Part shown: in pieces, positions 43,194 through 50,132 of the stretch | How the letters are laid out: every line of letters starts with the position of its first letter | Numbering within the stretch: the first letter of the stretch is position 1 | Assembly: GCF_008639165.1 (NCBI RefSeq) | Contig: NZ_CP029197.1 | Location: 3,100,001-3,164,000, forward strand | Reading direction: 5' to 3' | Length of the DNA: 64,000 nt | From: Streptomyces venezuelae ATCC 10712 | GTDB taxonomy: Bacteria; Actinomycetota; Actinomycetes; Streptomycetales; Streptomycetaceae | The notes under the pieces: generated by a model | What the model was told of the DNA's origin: nothing | Database searches by the model: none | The model's input: only the letters and a program-made list of their open reading frames with translations | Position numbers and translations under genes: made by a program

Positions 43194-43435
43194 CACCGTC
43201 GGAGTCCGCGCACGTGGCCCTGGAGCTGGAAAAGCTGCGCGGCACCATGGAGGCGGGATTCGCCCGGACCGACGGCTCCCTCGCGCTCCTGGTCCAGCGC
43301 GGCGACCAGACCGACAAGCGGCTCGACGACCACGACAGCCGACTCGACACGCTGGAGCGCTCCCGCTGGCCACTGCCCTCGCTCGCGGTCCTCGTCGCCC
43401 TCGCCGGCCTCATCTACCAACTCGTCCAGAATTAA
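43190..43435 (+). CDS. Small coiled-coil membrane protein of the lysis cassette
   Basis: An 81-residue protein from GTG 43190. An N-terminal coiled coil (LELEKLRGTMEAGFARTDGS and DQTDKRLDDHDSRLDTLERS) is followed by one C-terminal membrane helix (LPSLAVLVALAGLIYQLV). It resembles XhlA/antiholin-type proteins and may regulate hole formation. Confidence 0.65.
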   Translation: MTPSESAHVALELEKLRGTMEAGFARTDGSLALLVQRGDQTDKRLDDHDSRLDTLERSRWPLPSLAVLVALAGLIYQLVQN

Positions 43436-43439
43436 CACC

Positions 43440-43471
43440 GCGCCCCCTCCGCCTGCGGGCGGAGGGGGCGC
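43440..43471. terminator. Terminator hairpin after the lysis genes
   Basis: GCGCCCCCTCCGCC pairs with GGCGGAGGGGGCGC across a short loop (43440-43471), just past the stop at 43435. It ends the late rightward operon and also lies at the 3' end of the convergent minus gene. Confidence 0.7.
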
Positions 43472-43479
43472 TCGCGGCG

Positions 43480-43692
43480 TTACGCGGCTTCGTAGAGGTG
43501 AGCCCGGCCGCCCCGCCACTCGACCCACCGGGGGTCGTCGAGGAGGGCCTCCGCGTCGGGGAGCCCCGCGCGGCGGAGGAACTCAACCACATGGTCGTCA
43601 CTGTGAGCGAGGCCGTAGATCTGGTCTCGTATCGTCACCCGGCGGCCGCCGGTTGGGCTCGGCCGGTGCACGACTATCGGCGCATCGCTCAT
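43480..43692 (-). CDS. Small hypothetical protein of the accessory region
   Basis: A 70-residue protein from ATG 43692 (GAGGAC upstream). RRVTIRDQIYGLAHSDDHVV and LPDAEALLDDPRWVEWRGGR are the notable parts. Opposite in direction to the late genes. I do not recognise it. Confidence 0.5.
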   Translation of the reverse strand: MSDAPIVVHRPSPTGGRRVTIRDQIYGLAHSDDHVVEFLRRAGLPDAEALLDDPRWVEWRGGRAHLYEAA

Positions 43693-43840
43693 GTCCTCAG
43701 GCTGCACCAGTTCCCCGCAGGACGCACGCCCGGCCCCTGCCTCCGTTACAGCCCTTTCCGCCCGCCGACGGAGGGACGATCCGTCGGTCGGCTCAGGCCG
43801 CATCGAGCGCCTGGGCGCCCGGCAAGGCCCCCGTAACCCG

Positions 43841-43887
43841 CGAATGCGCCCCCTGCCCGGCCATGAGCCGGACAGGGGGCGCATTCG
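43841..43887. terminator. Long hairpin in the accessory region
   Basis: A 20-bp stem with one mismatch (43841-43860 with 43867-43887) around a 5-nt loop. It lies upstream of the XRE-TPR gene and insulates it from the lysis operon and from the minus gene. The rest of 43693-43916 shows no convincing gene. Confidence 0.6.
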
Positions 43888-43916
43888 TCATTCCCCCTTC
43901 ACCACAGGGGAGTAGC

Positions 43917-43939
43917 GTTCTGAGTGTCTAGGTCAGAAC
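43917..43939. promoter_or_regulatory. Operator-like inverted repeat before the XRE-TPR gene
   Basis: GTTCTGA-9 nt-TCAGAAC is a perfect 7-bp inverted repeat (43917-43939) ending 14 nt before the ATG at 43954. It is a good candidate for autoregulation by the XRE protein it precedes. Confidence 0.5.
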
Positions 43940-43953
43940 GGACGGAGCCCAGT

Positions 43954-45177
43954 ATGCCCGAGCAGCACAGCCCCGCACTCGCCCCTGAGACATTCGCCCA
44001 CCGCGCCCGGATGGCCCGCGACCGCGCGGGCCTCACCCGCCCCGTCGCCGGTGGCCTGGCCGGCCGGTCCGCCGAGTGGGTCAAGGGCATCGAGACCGGC
44101 ACGATCGGAATGCCCCGCCTGCCCATGCTCATGCGCCTCGCCACCATCTACGAATGCGACATCGCCGACCTCACAGGCGATGACCGGATCGCCGCCGCCA
44201 CCTACACCAAGGCAGCGCACGCCGAACTTCCGGCAATCAAGAGGGCCTTGACCACCTACCGCCTCACGCCCACGGACGCGGAACCCGAGCCAGCCGCCGC
44301 GCTGACCGCTCGCATCCGGCAGGCCTGGAAGCTGTGGCACGGAACGGGGGACCACCGCTCACGCGTGGCGTCGCTCCTGCCCGACCTGCTCGCCGACACG
44401 CAGCACTCTGCCCGCGTCCTCGACGGCGCCGACCGGCGCCGAGCCCTCGTCGCTCAGGCGCAGGCCTACCACCTCGCCCAGCTGTTCCTGTCCTTCCAGC
44501 CGGCGCCCGACCTCGTCATGCTGACCGGCGACCGGTCGATGACCGCGGCGCAGGACGCCGACAGCCCGCGCGCGATGGCCGGCGCCGCCTGGTACATGAA
44601 CCACTTCTACCGCGACGCCAACGAGGCCGCGGAGGCCCGCGTCGAACTGGCCGAGCAGGCATCCGCCCTGCTCCGCCAGGACGACGAGGAGGACCTGGCC
44701 CGCTGGGGACTCCTACAGCTGGCCGTGGCCCTCAGCTACGCCAAAATCGGCCGCGAGGGCCAGGCCTGGCGCTACTGGGACCGAGCACACGAGGCCGCCC
44801 GCCGCCTCGGCCCCGACTACGCCCACCCGTGGCTGATCTTCGGACAGGGCGTCGTCGACGCGTACGCGCTCACCATGCATAACGACCTGATGCAGCCCGG
44901 CAAGGCCCTCGCGGTCGCCGAGGCGCTCGACGTCTCCAGGATCCCCTCGGCCACCCGCCGCTCCTACCACCTGATCGAGACAGCCCGCGCTCACGGCATG
45001 CGGGACGAGGGAGTCGCCGCGGTCGCTCTCCTGCAGAAGGCGCACCGCGAATCCCCCGAGACCATCCGCTTCAACATGCACACGCGCATGGTCCTGCCCG
45101 AGCTGGCCAAGACCGGGCCTCGCATGGTGCGCGAGGACGCCCACACCCTGGCCCTCGAACTCGGCGTCCCGGTGTGA
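43954..45177 (+). CDS. XRE-family regulator with TPR-like C-terminal region
   Basis: A 407-residue protein from ATG 43954 (GGAGCCCAGT upstream). The N-terminal helix-turn-helix is [20 protein letters not shown] followed by EWVKGIETGTIGMPRLPMLM. The rest is helical and repeat-like (QAQAYHLAQLFLSFQPAPDL, LQLAVALSYAKIGREGQAWR, YHLIETARAHGMRDEGVAAV), typical of the XRE-TPR regulators abundant in Streptomyces. TPR domains often read peptides or proteins. Not needed for phage growth by position, so probably an accessory lysogeny or host-modifying gene. Confidence 0.75.
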   Translation: MPEQHSPALAPETFAHRARMARDRAGLTRPVAGGLAGRSAEWVKGIETGTIGMPRLPMLMRLATIYECDIADLTGDDRIAAATYTKAAHAELPAIKRALTTYRLTPTDAEPEPAAALTARIRQAWKLWHGTGDHRSRVASLLPDLLADTQHSARVLDGADRRRALVAQAQAYHLAQLFLSFQPAPDLVMLTGDRSMTAAQDADSPRAMAGAAWYMNHFYRDANEAAEARVELAEQASALLRQDDEEDLARWGLLQLAVALSYAKIGREGQAWRYWDRAHEAARRLGPDYAHPWLIFGQGVVDAYALTMHNDLMQPGKALAVAEALDVSRIPSATRRSYHLIETARAHGMRDEGVAAVALLQKAHRESPETIRFNMHTRMVLPELAKTGPRMVREDAHTLALELGVPV

Positions 45178-45185
45178 TCGTTTAA

Positions 45186-45220
45186 GGGGTAGGAACCCTA
45201 CCCCCCGACAAGGGGGTAGG
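45186..45220. promoter_or_regulatory. Two mutually exclusive hairpins between XRE-TPR and DUF6415-like genes
   Basis: Three arms are present: GGGGTAGG (45186-45193), CCTACCCC(C) (45197-45205) and GGGGGTAGG (45212-45220). Arm 2 can pair with arm 1 or arm 3 but not both, as in attenuators. No uridine run follows, so a binding site is also possible. Confidence 0.5.
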
Positions 45221-45295
45221 GGCCTTACCTCTCGTCAGCTCGCCTGCGCCCTAACGTCGTTGCACCCGCAGGACACAGCGACGGTAGGGAGCAGC

Positions 45296-45739
45296 ATGCC
45301 CGAGCAACAGCACGCCATTGAGGGTGGTCTCACCGCCCCCGTCCTCCAGATCGTCACGTCCGACGAGGAGCAGGCCGAAGACAAGGCCCTCATCGCCGTC
45401 CGTCGGGCGCTCACCACGGAGCAGGGCCTCGACGCCCTGGCGCTCGCGCAGCTCACCGACACGCTCCTGACGCACTGCGCCGACTTCGCCAGGGCCATCG
45501 AGGCCCTGCCCATGCATCGGCGCCCGGTGCGCGGGCAGGGCGCCCTGAGGGACTGGGCCACGCTCCAGGCCGACGGGCCCGGCGACGGCCCTCTCGGCAC
45601 GTGGTCGTACGCGAGACAGCTCGCCCTGGTCGCCCGCTCCATGGTGACGGCGCTCCGCAGCCACCGGGCCTCGACGGAGACCCGCGCGCCGTACGTCGGC
45701 CGTCCGGGCCTGCCCCCGCTCGCCCCAAGCGCCCCGTGA
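45296..45739 (+). CDS. DUF6415-like Streptomyces protein
   Basis: A 147-residue protein from ATG 45296 (GGAGCAGC upstream). EDKALIAVRRALTTEQGLDA, LTDTLLTHCADFARAIEALP and YARQLALVARSMVTALRSH resemble the small helical DUF6415 family that accompanies XRE-TPR regulators in Streptomyces. Function unknown. Its stop overlaps the next GTG. Confidence 0.55.
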   Translation: MPEQQHAIEGGLTAPVLQIVTSDEEQAEDKALIAVRRALTTEQGLDALALAQLTDTLLTHCADFARAIEALPMHRRPVRGQGALRDWATLQADGPGDGPLGTWSYARQLALVARSMVTALRSHRASTETRAPYVGRPGLPPLAPSAP

Positions 45740-45819
45740 ACGAGTGGCAGCGGCAGGCTCTCTACTGCCTGATCGTCCTCGGAATGCTCGCCGCCCTCTG
45801 TCTGGGCATCGCTCCCTGA
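45736..45819 (+). CDS. 27-residue membrane peptide
   Basis: GTG 45736 (overlapping the previous stop) to TGA 45817-45819. It contains one hydrophobic helix (ALYCLIVLGMLAALCLGIAP). Coupled to the DUF6415-like gene. Very short, so only moderate support. Confidence 0.45.
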   Translation: MNEWQRQALYCLIVLGMLAALCLGIAP

Positions 45820-45877
45820 CGGTCCGCCCCGCCTGCCTAGACTGGCTCGGCTGCCACCGACCGAAAGATCACGAATC

Positions 45878-46357
45878 ATGCGTCTCGACACATTCCACGC
45901 GTTCGCCGTCTCCGCGCTGGCGGACGCGCCCGACGTCCTGTCCTCCGTGCCGTGGGACCGCGGCAAGGAGCACCTGCGGGGCATCCACGTCACGCTCACG
46001 ACCGGTGCCCAGGTCTGGATCGGCGTCACGTCGGCCGCCGCCCCTGGCGACCAGTGGCAGGGACCCGAGATCCCCGTCGAGGGCGAGCCCCCGGCCGAGA
46101 TCCCGTACCCGCAGTTGTTCGAGGACGGGAAGAAGACGACGACGCCGGCCCTCCTGCAGGACTACCTGGCCGCCGCGCTCACGAACTCGGGGAGCAAGCA
46201 AATCGCGTCCGCGGCCGGGTATGGCAGCGACGCGCTGCACCCGGGATTCGGTGTCGTTTTCCACGACGGCGCGCGGGGCTTCTGCCTGTTCCATCACACC
46301 GCCCGCCAGGGCCAGACGCTCGGAGGCCGCGCATTCGACCTCCAGGGCGTCATCTGA
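45878..46357 (+). CDS. Hypothetical accessory protein
   Basis: A 159-residue protein from ATG 45878. FVVFHDG-like pattern FGVVFHDGARGFCLFHHTAR and HVTLTTGAQVWIGVTSAAAP suggest a compact alpha-beta domain. No family is recognised. Own weak RBS (GAAAGATC). Confidence 0.55.
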   Translation: MRLDTFHAFAVSALADAPDVLSSVPWDRGKEHLRGIHVTLTTGAQVWIGVTSAAAPGDQWQGPEIPVEGEPPAEIPYPQLFEDGKKTTTPALLQDYLAAALTNSGSKQIASAAGYGSDALHPGFGVVFHDGARGFCLFHHTARQGQTLGGRAFDLQGVI

Positions 46358-46427
46358 CCCTCCCCGGCACCGTCCGGGGAGTGCACATCGCACCACCGTC
46401 AGCACCACCTAACGAGGAGGACTGATC

Positions 46428-46577
46428 ATGCGGCGATTCGACCCCGGCATGTGCGAGGGGAATTGCCCCGTCTGCGGCGCGGGAGTGGGCTCCCCGCCCG
46501 GCTCCCCGACCACGATGCACCAGCGCAACGGGAGCGGCACCGAGACGTGCCCCGGTAGCGGCTCGCCCGCCGTGTAG
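46428..46577 (+). CDS. Small zinc-finger-like protein (49 aa)
   Basis: A 49-codon gene from ATG 46428 with a strong ribosome-binding site (GAGGAGG at 8 nt) to TAG 46575-46577. It has CEGNCPVCGAG and a later CPGS, so one Cys3-4 zinc site is possible, and a serine-proline tail. Too short to assign, but the ribosome-binding site makes it credible. Confidence 0.5.
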   Translation: MRRFDPGMCEGNCPVCGAGVGSPPGSPTTMHQRNGSGTETCPGSGSPAV

Positions 46578-46590
46578 TAGCTCCACCCCC

Positions 46591-46619
46591 GCCCCGGCCG
46601 GACCGTACCCGGTCGGGGC
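46591..46619. terminator. Hairpin between convergent accessory genes
   Basis: GCCCCGGCCGG pairs with CCGGTCGGGGC (46591-46601 and 46609-46619, one wobble). It sits between the 49-residue gene and the convergent XRE gene. Confidence 0.55.
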
Positions 46620-46861
46620 TACTCGAACAGCACTCCCGGGGGCACACCGATCGCGTCCGCCAGGAGCAAGACCGTGTCCACGGTCGGCGCGGCTCTGCCG
46701 CTCTCGATCTCCTGAATCGTGGCGCGCGCGAGACCGGACAGCTCGCCAACCCTCTGCTGCGTCAGGTTGGCGTACATCCGCGCGTCCCGTACCCGTGCAC
46801 CGAACACGGCTCGACGGGCAAGGACCCAGTCGGGCGGAGGGGCTGAATTCGGGCGGACCAC
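46619..46861 (-). CDS. Small XRE-family HTH regulator
   Basis: An 80-residue protein from GTG 46861. RMYANLTQQRVGELSGLARA followed by TIQEIESGRAAPTVDTVLLL and ADAIGVPPGVLFE is a complete XRE helix-turn-helix and nothing else. It lies downstream of the LuxR-type gene, in the same direction, so the two may form a two-gene regulatory unit. Confidence 0.75.
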   Translation of the reverse strand: MVRPNSAPPPDWVLARRAVFGARVRDARMYANLTQQRVGELSGLARATIQEIESGRAAPTVDTVLLLADAIGVPPGVLFE

Positions 46862-46971
46862 ATGCCCACACTGAACGCATCATGATCATTTGTATGCACG
46901 GCTAGCCAGGCATTTTTGGATCTTTGATGGCGCACGTCACCCCCGAGCCGCCCGACAGCAGGCGGCTCTTG

Positions 46972-47922
46972 CTACGGCACGTCCTTGTCTCGACTCGTCG
47001 CCCACCACACCATCAGCTGATTCGTGGACCGCAGGCCCAGGCCCTCGCGCAGGGCCTCGAGCTCGCGCCCCACCTCTCGGTGGCTGACTTCGAGCCCCTT
47101 AGCCACGGCGGACTGCGTTTCCCCCTCGGCCAGGCCTCGGAGGATCATGCGCTGGCGCGGGGTGGTGACGGCATCCGCGACTGCCGCGCGGGCCTCCTGC
47201 CATGGGGTGGCCCTGGCCCAGTAGCCCTCGAACACCGAGCGCGCGAACGCGGCGCCGGCCACGTCCTTGATGTGCCAGCCGGAGTCGACCTCGGCCGGAA
47301 CTACATGGTTCTCGACGAAAAGATCCCTGCCCGCGATAACCATGCGGGGAGGGAGGTCGCGGCCCACGCGGACCTCGCCGCCCCCTTCGAGGACACAGTC
47401 GACATATTCCATCGTCGGCGCGTGCGACAGCGCGGCAGCCGGATAGAGGGACCGAACCATGACACCTCGCTCCAGGAGCGCGCGCGCACGGCTGATGGCC
47501 TCCTGGAGAACGTCCGGGTTTCGCTCGCTGGGCACGCCGGGCTGAACGGTAAGCAGCCCCTCCTGGGCATCCAGGAGGGCGTGCCCGATGCGCTCGTTCA
47601 TCAGCTGCCTGCTACGGACGAACTCCGATGCCGGACCTCCGAAGTAGCGCTGAGGGTCGTAGTGGCGAGAGAGAGCCTCGATCTGCGAGACCTGACTCAT
47701 CATCTGGAGCGTTCGAGCCAGCATCCCGTGATAGCCGGTGAGAAGGTGCTGCGCCGTCATCCTCGGATCCAGGGCGACGACCTTGCCCCCGACGTCTCGA
47801 ACGAGGCCGAGCTGGCGAAGCCGCTCAAGGGCCGCCGACTCCTCAACCGGGTGCCCTTCGGCGACATCCCGGTAGGCCGCCTCCTCCTCCGGCGTCAGTC
47901 GAAGGCTGGCGTCCAGTTCCAT
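46972..47922 (-). CDS. LuxR-type HTH regulator with TrmB-like N-terminal domain
   Basis: A 316-residue protein from ATG 47922. The N-terminal winged helix (LRLTPEEEAAYRDVAEGHPV, ESAALERLRQLGLVRDVGG) is TrmB-like. The C-terminal LuxR HTH is PRQRMILRGLAEGETQSAVA with KGLEVSHREVGRELEALREG. The middle (residues 110-235) is a likely ligand or phospholipase-D-like fold. It is divergent from the DPGWG peptide gene and adjacent to the integrase, so it probably responds to a signal and controls that region. Confidence 0.7.
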   Translation of the reverse strand: MELDASLRLTPEEEAAYRDVAEGHPVEESAALERLRQLGLVRDVGGKVVALDPRMTAQHLLTGYHGMLARTLQMMSQVSQIEALSRHYDPQRYFGGPASEFVRSRQLMNERIGHALLDAQEGLLTVQPGVPSERNPDVLQEAISRARALLERGVMVRSLYPAAALSHAPTMEYVDCVLEGGGEVRVGRDLPPRMVIAGRDLFVENHVVPAEVDSGWHIKDVAGAAFARSVFEGYWARATPWQEARAAVADAVTTPRQRMILRGLAEGETQSAVAKGLEVSHREVGRELEALREGLGLRSTNQLMVWWATSRDKDVP

Positions 47923-48073
47923 ACCCCACCCCTGTTTTCTGTCCTCTTTCGGACCTGTCCAACTTTTCACTATGTAAGCGCTGGCATACGCCATCCACAC
48001 ATGTCAGCGTAGGGTTCACGTCAAGCGAGCGTATGTGCGTTCGATTTGTGATCGATACAGGGAGGGGATGCGC
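47923..48073. promoter_or_regulatory. Divergent promoter region of regulator and peptide genes
   Basis: A 151-bp AT-richer gap between the LuxR-type regulator and the secreted peptide gene. TCGAT-TTGTG-ATCGA (48041-48055) lies 20 nt before the peptide start. Other short inverted parts are near 47975-48005. It should hold both promoters and the regulator's binding site. Confidence 0.5.
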
Positions 48074-48247
48074 ATGGGACAGAGAGTGATCAAGATCGTC
48101 ACGGCCGTTCTGTTTTCCGCCGCCGCCGTCGTGGGCGTCACCGCGACCGCGCAGGCGGATCCGGGTTGGGGCCGCTCCGCCCCGGAAGTCACTACGACCG
48201 TGACGCCGACACCCAGCGAGCCGACGAACGACCCCGGCTGGGGATAA
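48074..48247 (+). CDS. Predicted secreted 57-residue precursor, mature peptide flanked by DPGWG
   Basis: ATG 48074 has GGAGGGG six bases upstream. MGQRVIKIVTAVLFSAAAVV followed by GVTATAQA is a clear Sec signal with cleavage expected after AQA. The predicted mature 29-residue peptide begins DPGWG and ends NDPGWG, with a Thr/Pro-rich linker. The two DPGWG copies use different codons at four of five positions, so this is protein-level conservation. A strong terminator follows, so it is a dedicated short transcript divergent from the LuxR-type regulator. I infer a signalling or surface peptide; no homologue is known to me. Confidence 0.65.
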   Translation: MGQRVIKIVTAVLFSAAAVVGVTATAQADPGWGRSAPEVTTTVTPTPSEPTNDPGWG

Positions 48248-48266
48248 GCGGCAACACGCGTTGGTC

Positions 48267-48298
48267 GCTCGCCCGTCAACCCCACATGACGGGCGAGC
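48267..48298. terminator. Terminator after the peptide gene
   Basis: A perfect 12-bp stem, GCTCGCCCGTCA with TGACGGGCGAGC, and an 8-nt loop, followed by CCTTCTT. It is 19 nt past the peptide stop. Confidence 0.75.
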
Positions 48299-48374
48299 CC
48301 TTCTTATCGGCCCGAGTGCACAGCGAGCGCACGGGGGGAGACCTGATCCGGCCGTGCCGGGATAGGTGGGAAAA

Positions 48375-48641
48375 ATGACGGACGTAGTCCGCGTAGCGGT
48401 CCTCGGCGTGCTGGCCCTCGGTGTCGTCACGCTTGCCCTCATATTTAGATCCCTGCGCGGGCAGGTGGACGACCTGCGCGCCGAGGTGGCGTGCCTCCGC
48501 ATTGAGCGCCTTCTCGGCGAGCCGGCCGTGGCCACCGAGGCGGACCAAGTCCGGACGCGCCGTCCCGAGCTCGGCGTGATCCTTGGCGCCGCTATCGGAG
48601 CAGTCACCGCCACGGCGGCCACCTGGCTCTTGTGGGGGTGA
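48375..48641 (+). CDS. Small membrane protein with two terminal helices
   Basis: An 88-residue protein from ATG 48375 (GTG 48366 is an alternative). Hydrophobic helices lie at both ends (VAVLGVLALGVVTLALIF and GVILGAAIGAVTATAATWLL), with a central coiled-coil segment SLRGQVDDLRAEVACLRIER. It converges with the integrase. Role unknown; could modify the envelope in lysogens. Confidence 0.55.
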   Translation: MTDVVRVAVLGVLALGVVTLALIFRSLRGQVDDLRAEVACLRIERLLGEPAVATEADQVRTRRPELGVILGAAIGAVTATAATWLLWG

Positions 48642-48723
48642 CCCCCGCCCCCAATGCCCCGTCAGCCGAGGCCGTACCTCACGGCCCGACCGCCGGGGCA
48701 TCGGTGCGCCGCAGCCTCTACGC

Positions 48724-50010
48724 CTAGCCGACGGCCCGGAGGGCAGGACGCGCCCCCTGGAGCGTCGTCTCGATCGTCTCCATGGCGTCGTCGTCCGTCT
48801 CGGGCAACAGGTGACCGTACAGGTCCGACGTTGTCTTGATCGACTCGTGCCCGAGGCGCCGCTGCACGTAGGTGGGCGAGTGGCCGGCCGAGATGAGGGC
48901 TGCCGCGTGCGAGTGCCTCAGGTCATGCGGGGTCGGGTGCTTGTAGATCGGGAGTACCCCATCCTCCTTCGCCTTGCGGATCGCCCGCTGCCATCGGTCG
49001 TAGAACGTCGAGTAGTGCAGCCGCTGCCCCTGGTCTCCCGTGAAGAACAGGCTGTCGTCGTCCAGCTCCTCGGTTCTGCGCAGTTCGTTCAGCGCCTCGA
49101 TCACGGACTTGCTGACCCGGATGGTGCGCCGGCTCCGCTTGGACTTGGGCATGCCCACGTAGTAGCCACCTTCGCCGTCCTTCTTCCATGCCCGGTGGAC
49201 CTGGAGCCGTACGCGAGCGGGGTCGGAGTCGAGGAGGCAGTACGGGGCGAGCGCCGTGAGCTCGCTGTACCGCAGTCCCGTCCCGTACTTGACCTCCACC
49301 ATCAGCTGGTCCTGGCGGATGGTGAGCCGCTCCCGGATGGCCGCCACTTCTTGCGGGGTGAGGAACTCGATGTCCTCGTCCTCGGGCCCGGTGCCGCCGT
49401 CATCGCGGCGGGGCAGGTTGGTGCGCTCGCAGGGGTTACGGGCGCGCAGGGGCGGCTCGGCCCGGACTGCCTCATTGAGGATGCTGGACAGGAGCCCGTG
49501 CAGGTTCCTGATCGTCTTCGGGGACATCATGCGGTTCAGCGGCCCGCGCCCCTTCCGCACCTTCGTTTGCTCCAGGACTCGGACCCAGCCGCGGATGGTG
49601 TCGGAGGAGAAGTGCCCGACGCTGCGAACGTCGCACTCGCCGAACGTGGGGAAGATGTACATCTCAAGCTCGCGGAGGCAGTCCTTGCGGTATTGCTCCT
49701 CGATGCCGGTCTTGAGCTCGATGACCTTCGTGGCGTAGGCCCGGAAGCGGTACTGCGCGTCGCCCCCGTCGTCGCCAGCCTCCTCGGGGACGATGTACCC
49801 CCGCCCCTTGATCCATCCTGCAGGCCATCGCTGGCCGGCCTCGTCAACGGCCTGCTTAAAGATGTCGGCCGAGGCCTTGCCCTCGTCGTCGCCGTCGAAC
49901 TTCTCCGTGGCCCACTGGGGGTCGCCGGGCCGACGGGCCGCGTCTCGCCATTTCACCTGGTAGCTGGTGATCTCTCCAGCGCGGTTCTTCCGCGGGTGCA
50001 CGCTCGCCAT
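48724..50010 (-). CDS. int: Tyrosine-type site-specific integrase
   Basis: A 428-residue recombinase. Catalytic residues are visible: R247 in GTGLRYSEL, H362 and R365 in HDLRHSH, H388 in LGHES and nucleophile Y398 in SDLYGH; a lysine lies in MPKSKRSRR. The N-terminal SAM-like core-binding region runs about 85-200. It recombines attP with the bldA 3' end. It sits 98 nt inside attR and is transcribed away from bldA, in the same direction. No clear Shine-Dalgarno precedes the ATG at 50010, so initiation may be weak or depend on readthrough. Confidence 0.93.
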   Translation of the reverse strand: MASVHPRKNRAGEITSYQVKWRDAARRPGDPQWATEKFDGDDEGKASADIFKQAVDEAGQRWPAGWIKGRGYIVPEEAGDDGGDAQYRFRAYATKVIELKTGIEEQYRKDCLRELEMYIFPTFGECDVRSVGHFSSDTIRGWVRVLEQTKVRKGRGPLNRMMSPKTIRNLHGLLSSILNEAVRAEPPLRARNPCERTNLPRRDDGGTGPEDEDIEFLTPQEVAAIRERLTIRQDQLMVEVKYGTGLRYSELTALAPYCLLDSDPARVRLQVHRAWKKDGEGGYYVGMPKSKRSRRTIRVSKSVIEALNELRRTEELDDDSLFFTGDQGQRLHYSTFYDRWQRAIRKAKEDGVLPIYKHPTPHDLRHSHAAALISAGHSPTYVQRRLGHESIKTTSDLYGHLLPETDDDAMETIETTLQGARPALRAVG

Positions 50011-50028
50011 GGCGTGACACTAGACCAC

Positions 50029-50046
50029 TGTTCCCGCTACGTTCCC
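50029..50046. promoter_or_regulatory. GTTCCC repeats near attR, possible integrase arm sites
   Basis: TGTTCCCGC (50029-50037) and GTTCCC (50041-50046) lie between the integrase start and the attR core. The first matches the half site of the palindrome near attL (15492-15509). Confidence 0.4.
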
Positions 50047-50107
50047 ACAGGGCGTTGATTTTAGGGCGCGGGGCTCTCGTCCTTGCAGGTAGAGCGCTTA
50101 TTGCCGT

Positions 50108-50132
50108 TGGTGCCCGGAACCGGACTCGAACC
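50108..50132. repeat. attR core (3' end of bldA)
   Basis: A 25-bp repeat identical to attL at 15366-15390. It includes the encoded CCA (50108-50110 on the minus strand), the acceptor strand and most of the T arm. The phage restores an intact tRNA after integration. Confidence 0.93.

Larger units (their letters stand above)
15366..50132. mobile_element. Integrated HK97-type siphovirus prophage in the bldA tRNA gene
   Basis: The element is flanked by a 25-bp perfect direct repeat (15366-15390 and 50108-50132). The repeat is the T-arm and acceptor 3' end, including CCA, of the tRNA-Leu(UAA) at the right end. It contains a repressor region, an early operon, terminase, portal, protease, capsid, tail, lysis genes and a tyrosine integrase next to attR, in canonical siphovirus order. 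No frameshifted or missing structural gene is apparent, so it may be inducible. It has a single direction of late transcription (left to right), with minus-strand genes only at the two ends and in the accessory region. Confidence 0.95.

Noticed and set aside
43498..43836. Plus-strand frames in 43498-43931
   Set aside because: They cross the hairpin and the convergent small gene, have no ribosome-binding site and resemble arginine-rich shadows.
46924..48012. 362-residue plus-strand frame opposite the LuxR-type regulator
   Set aside because: The minus-strand protein has a clear helix-turn-helix and start signal; the plus frame has none.
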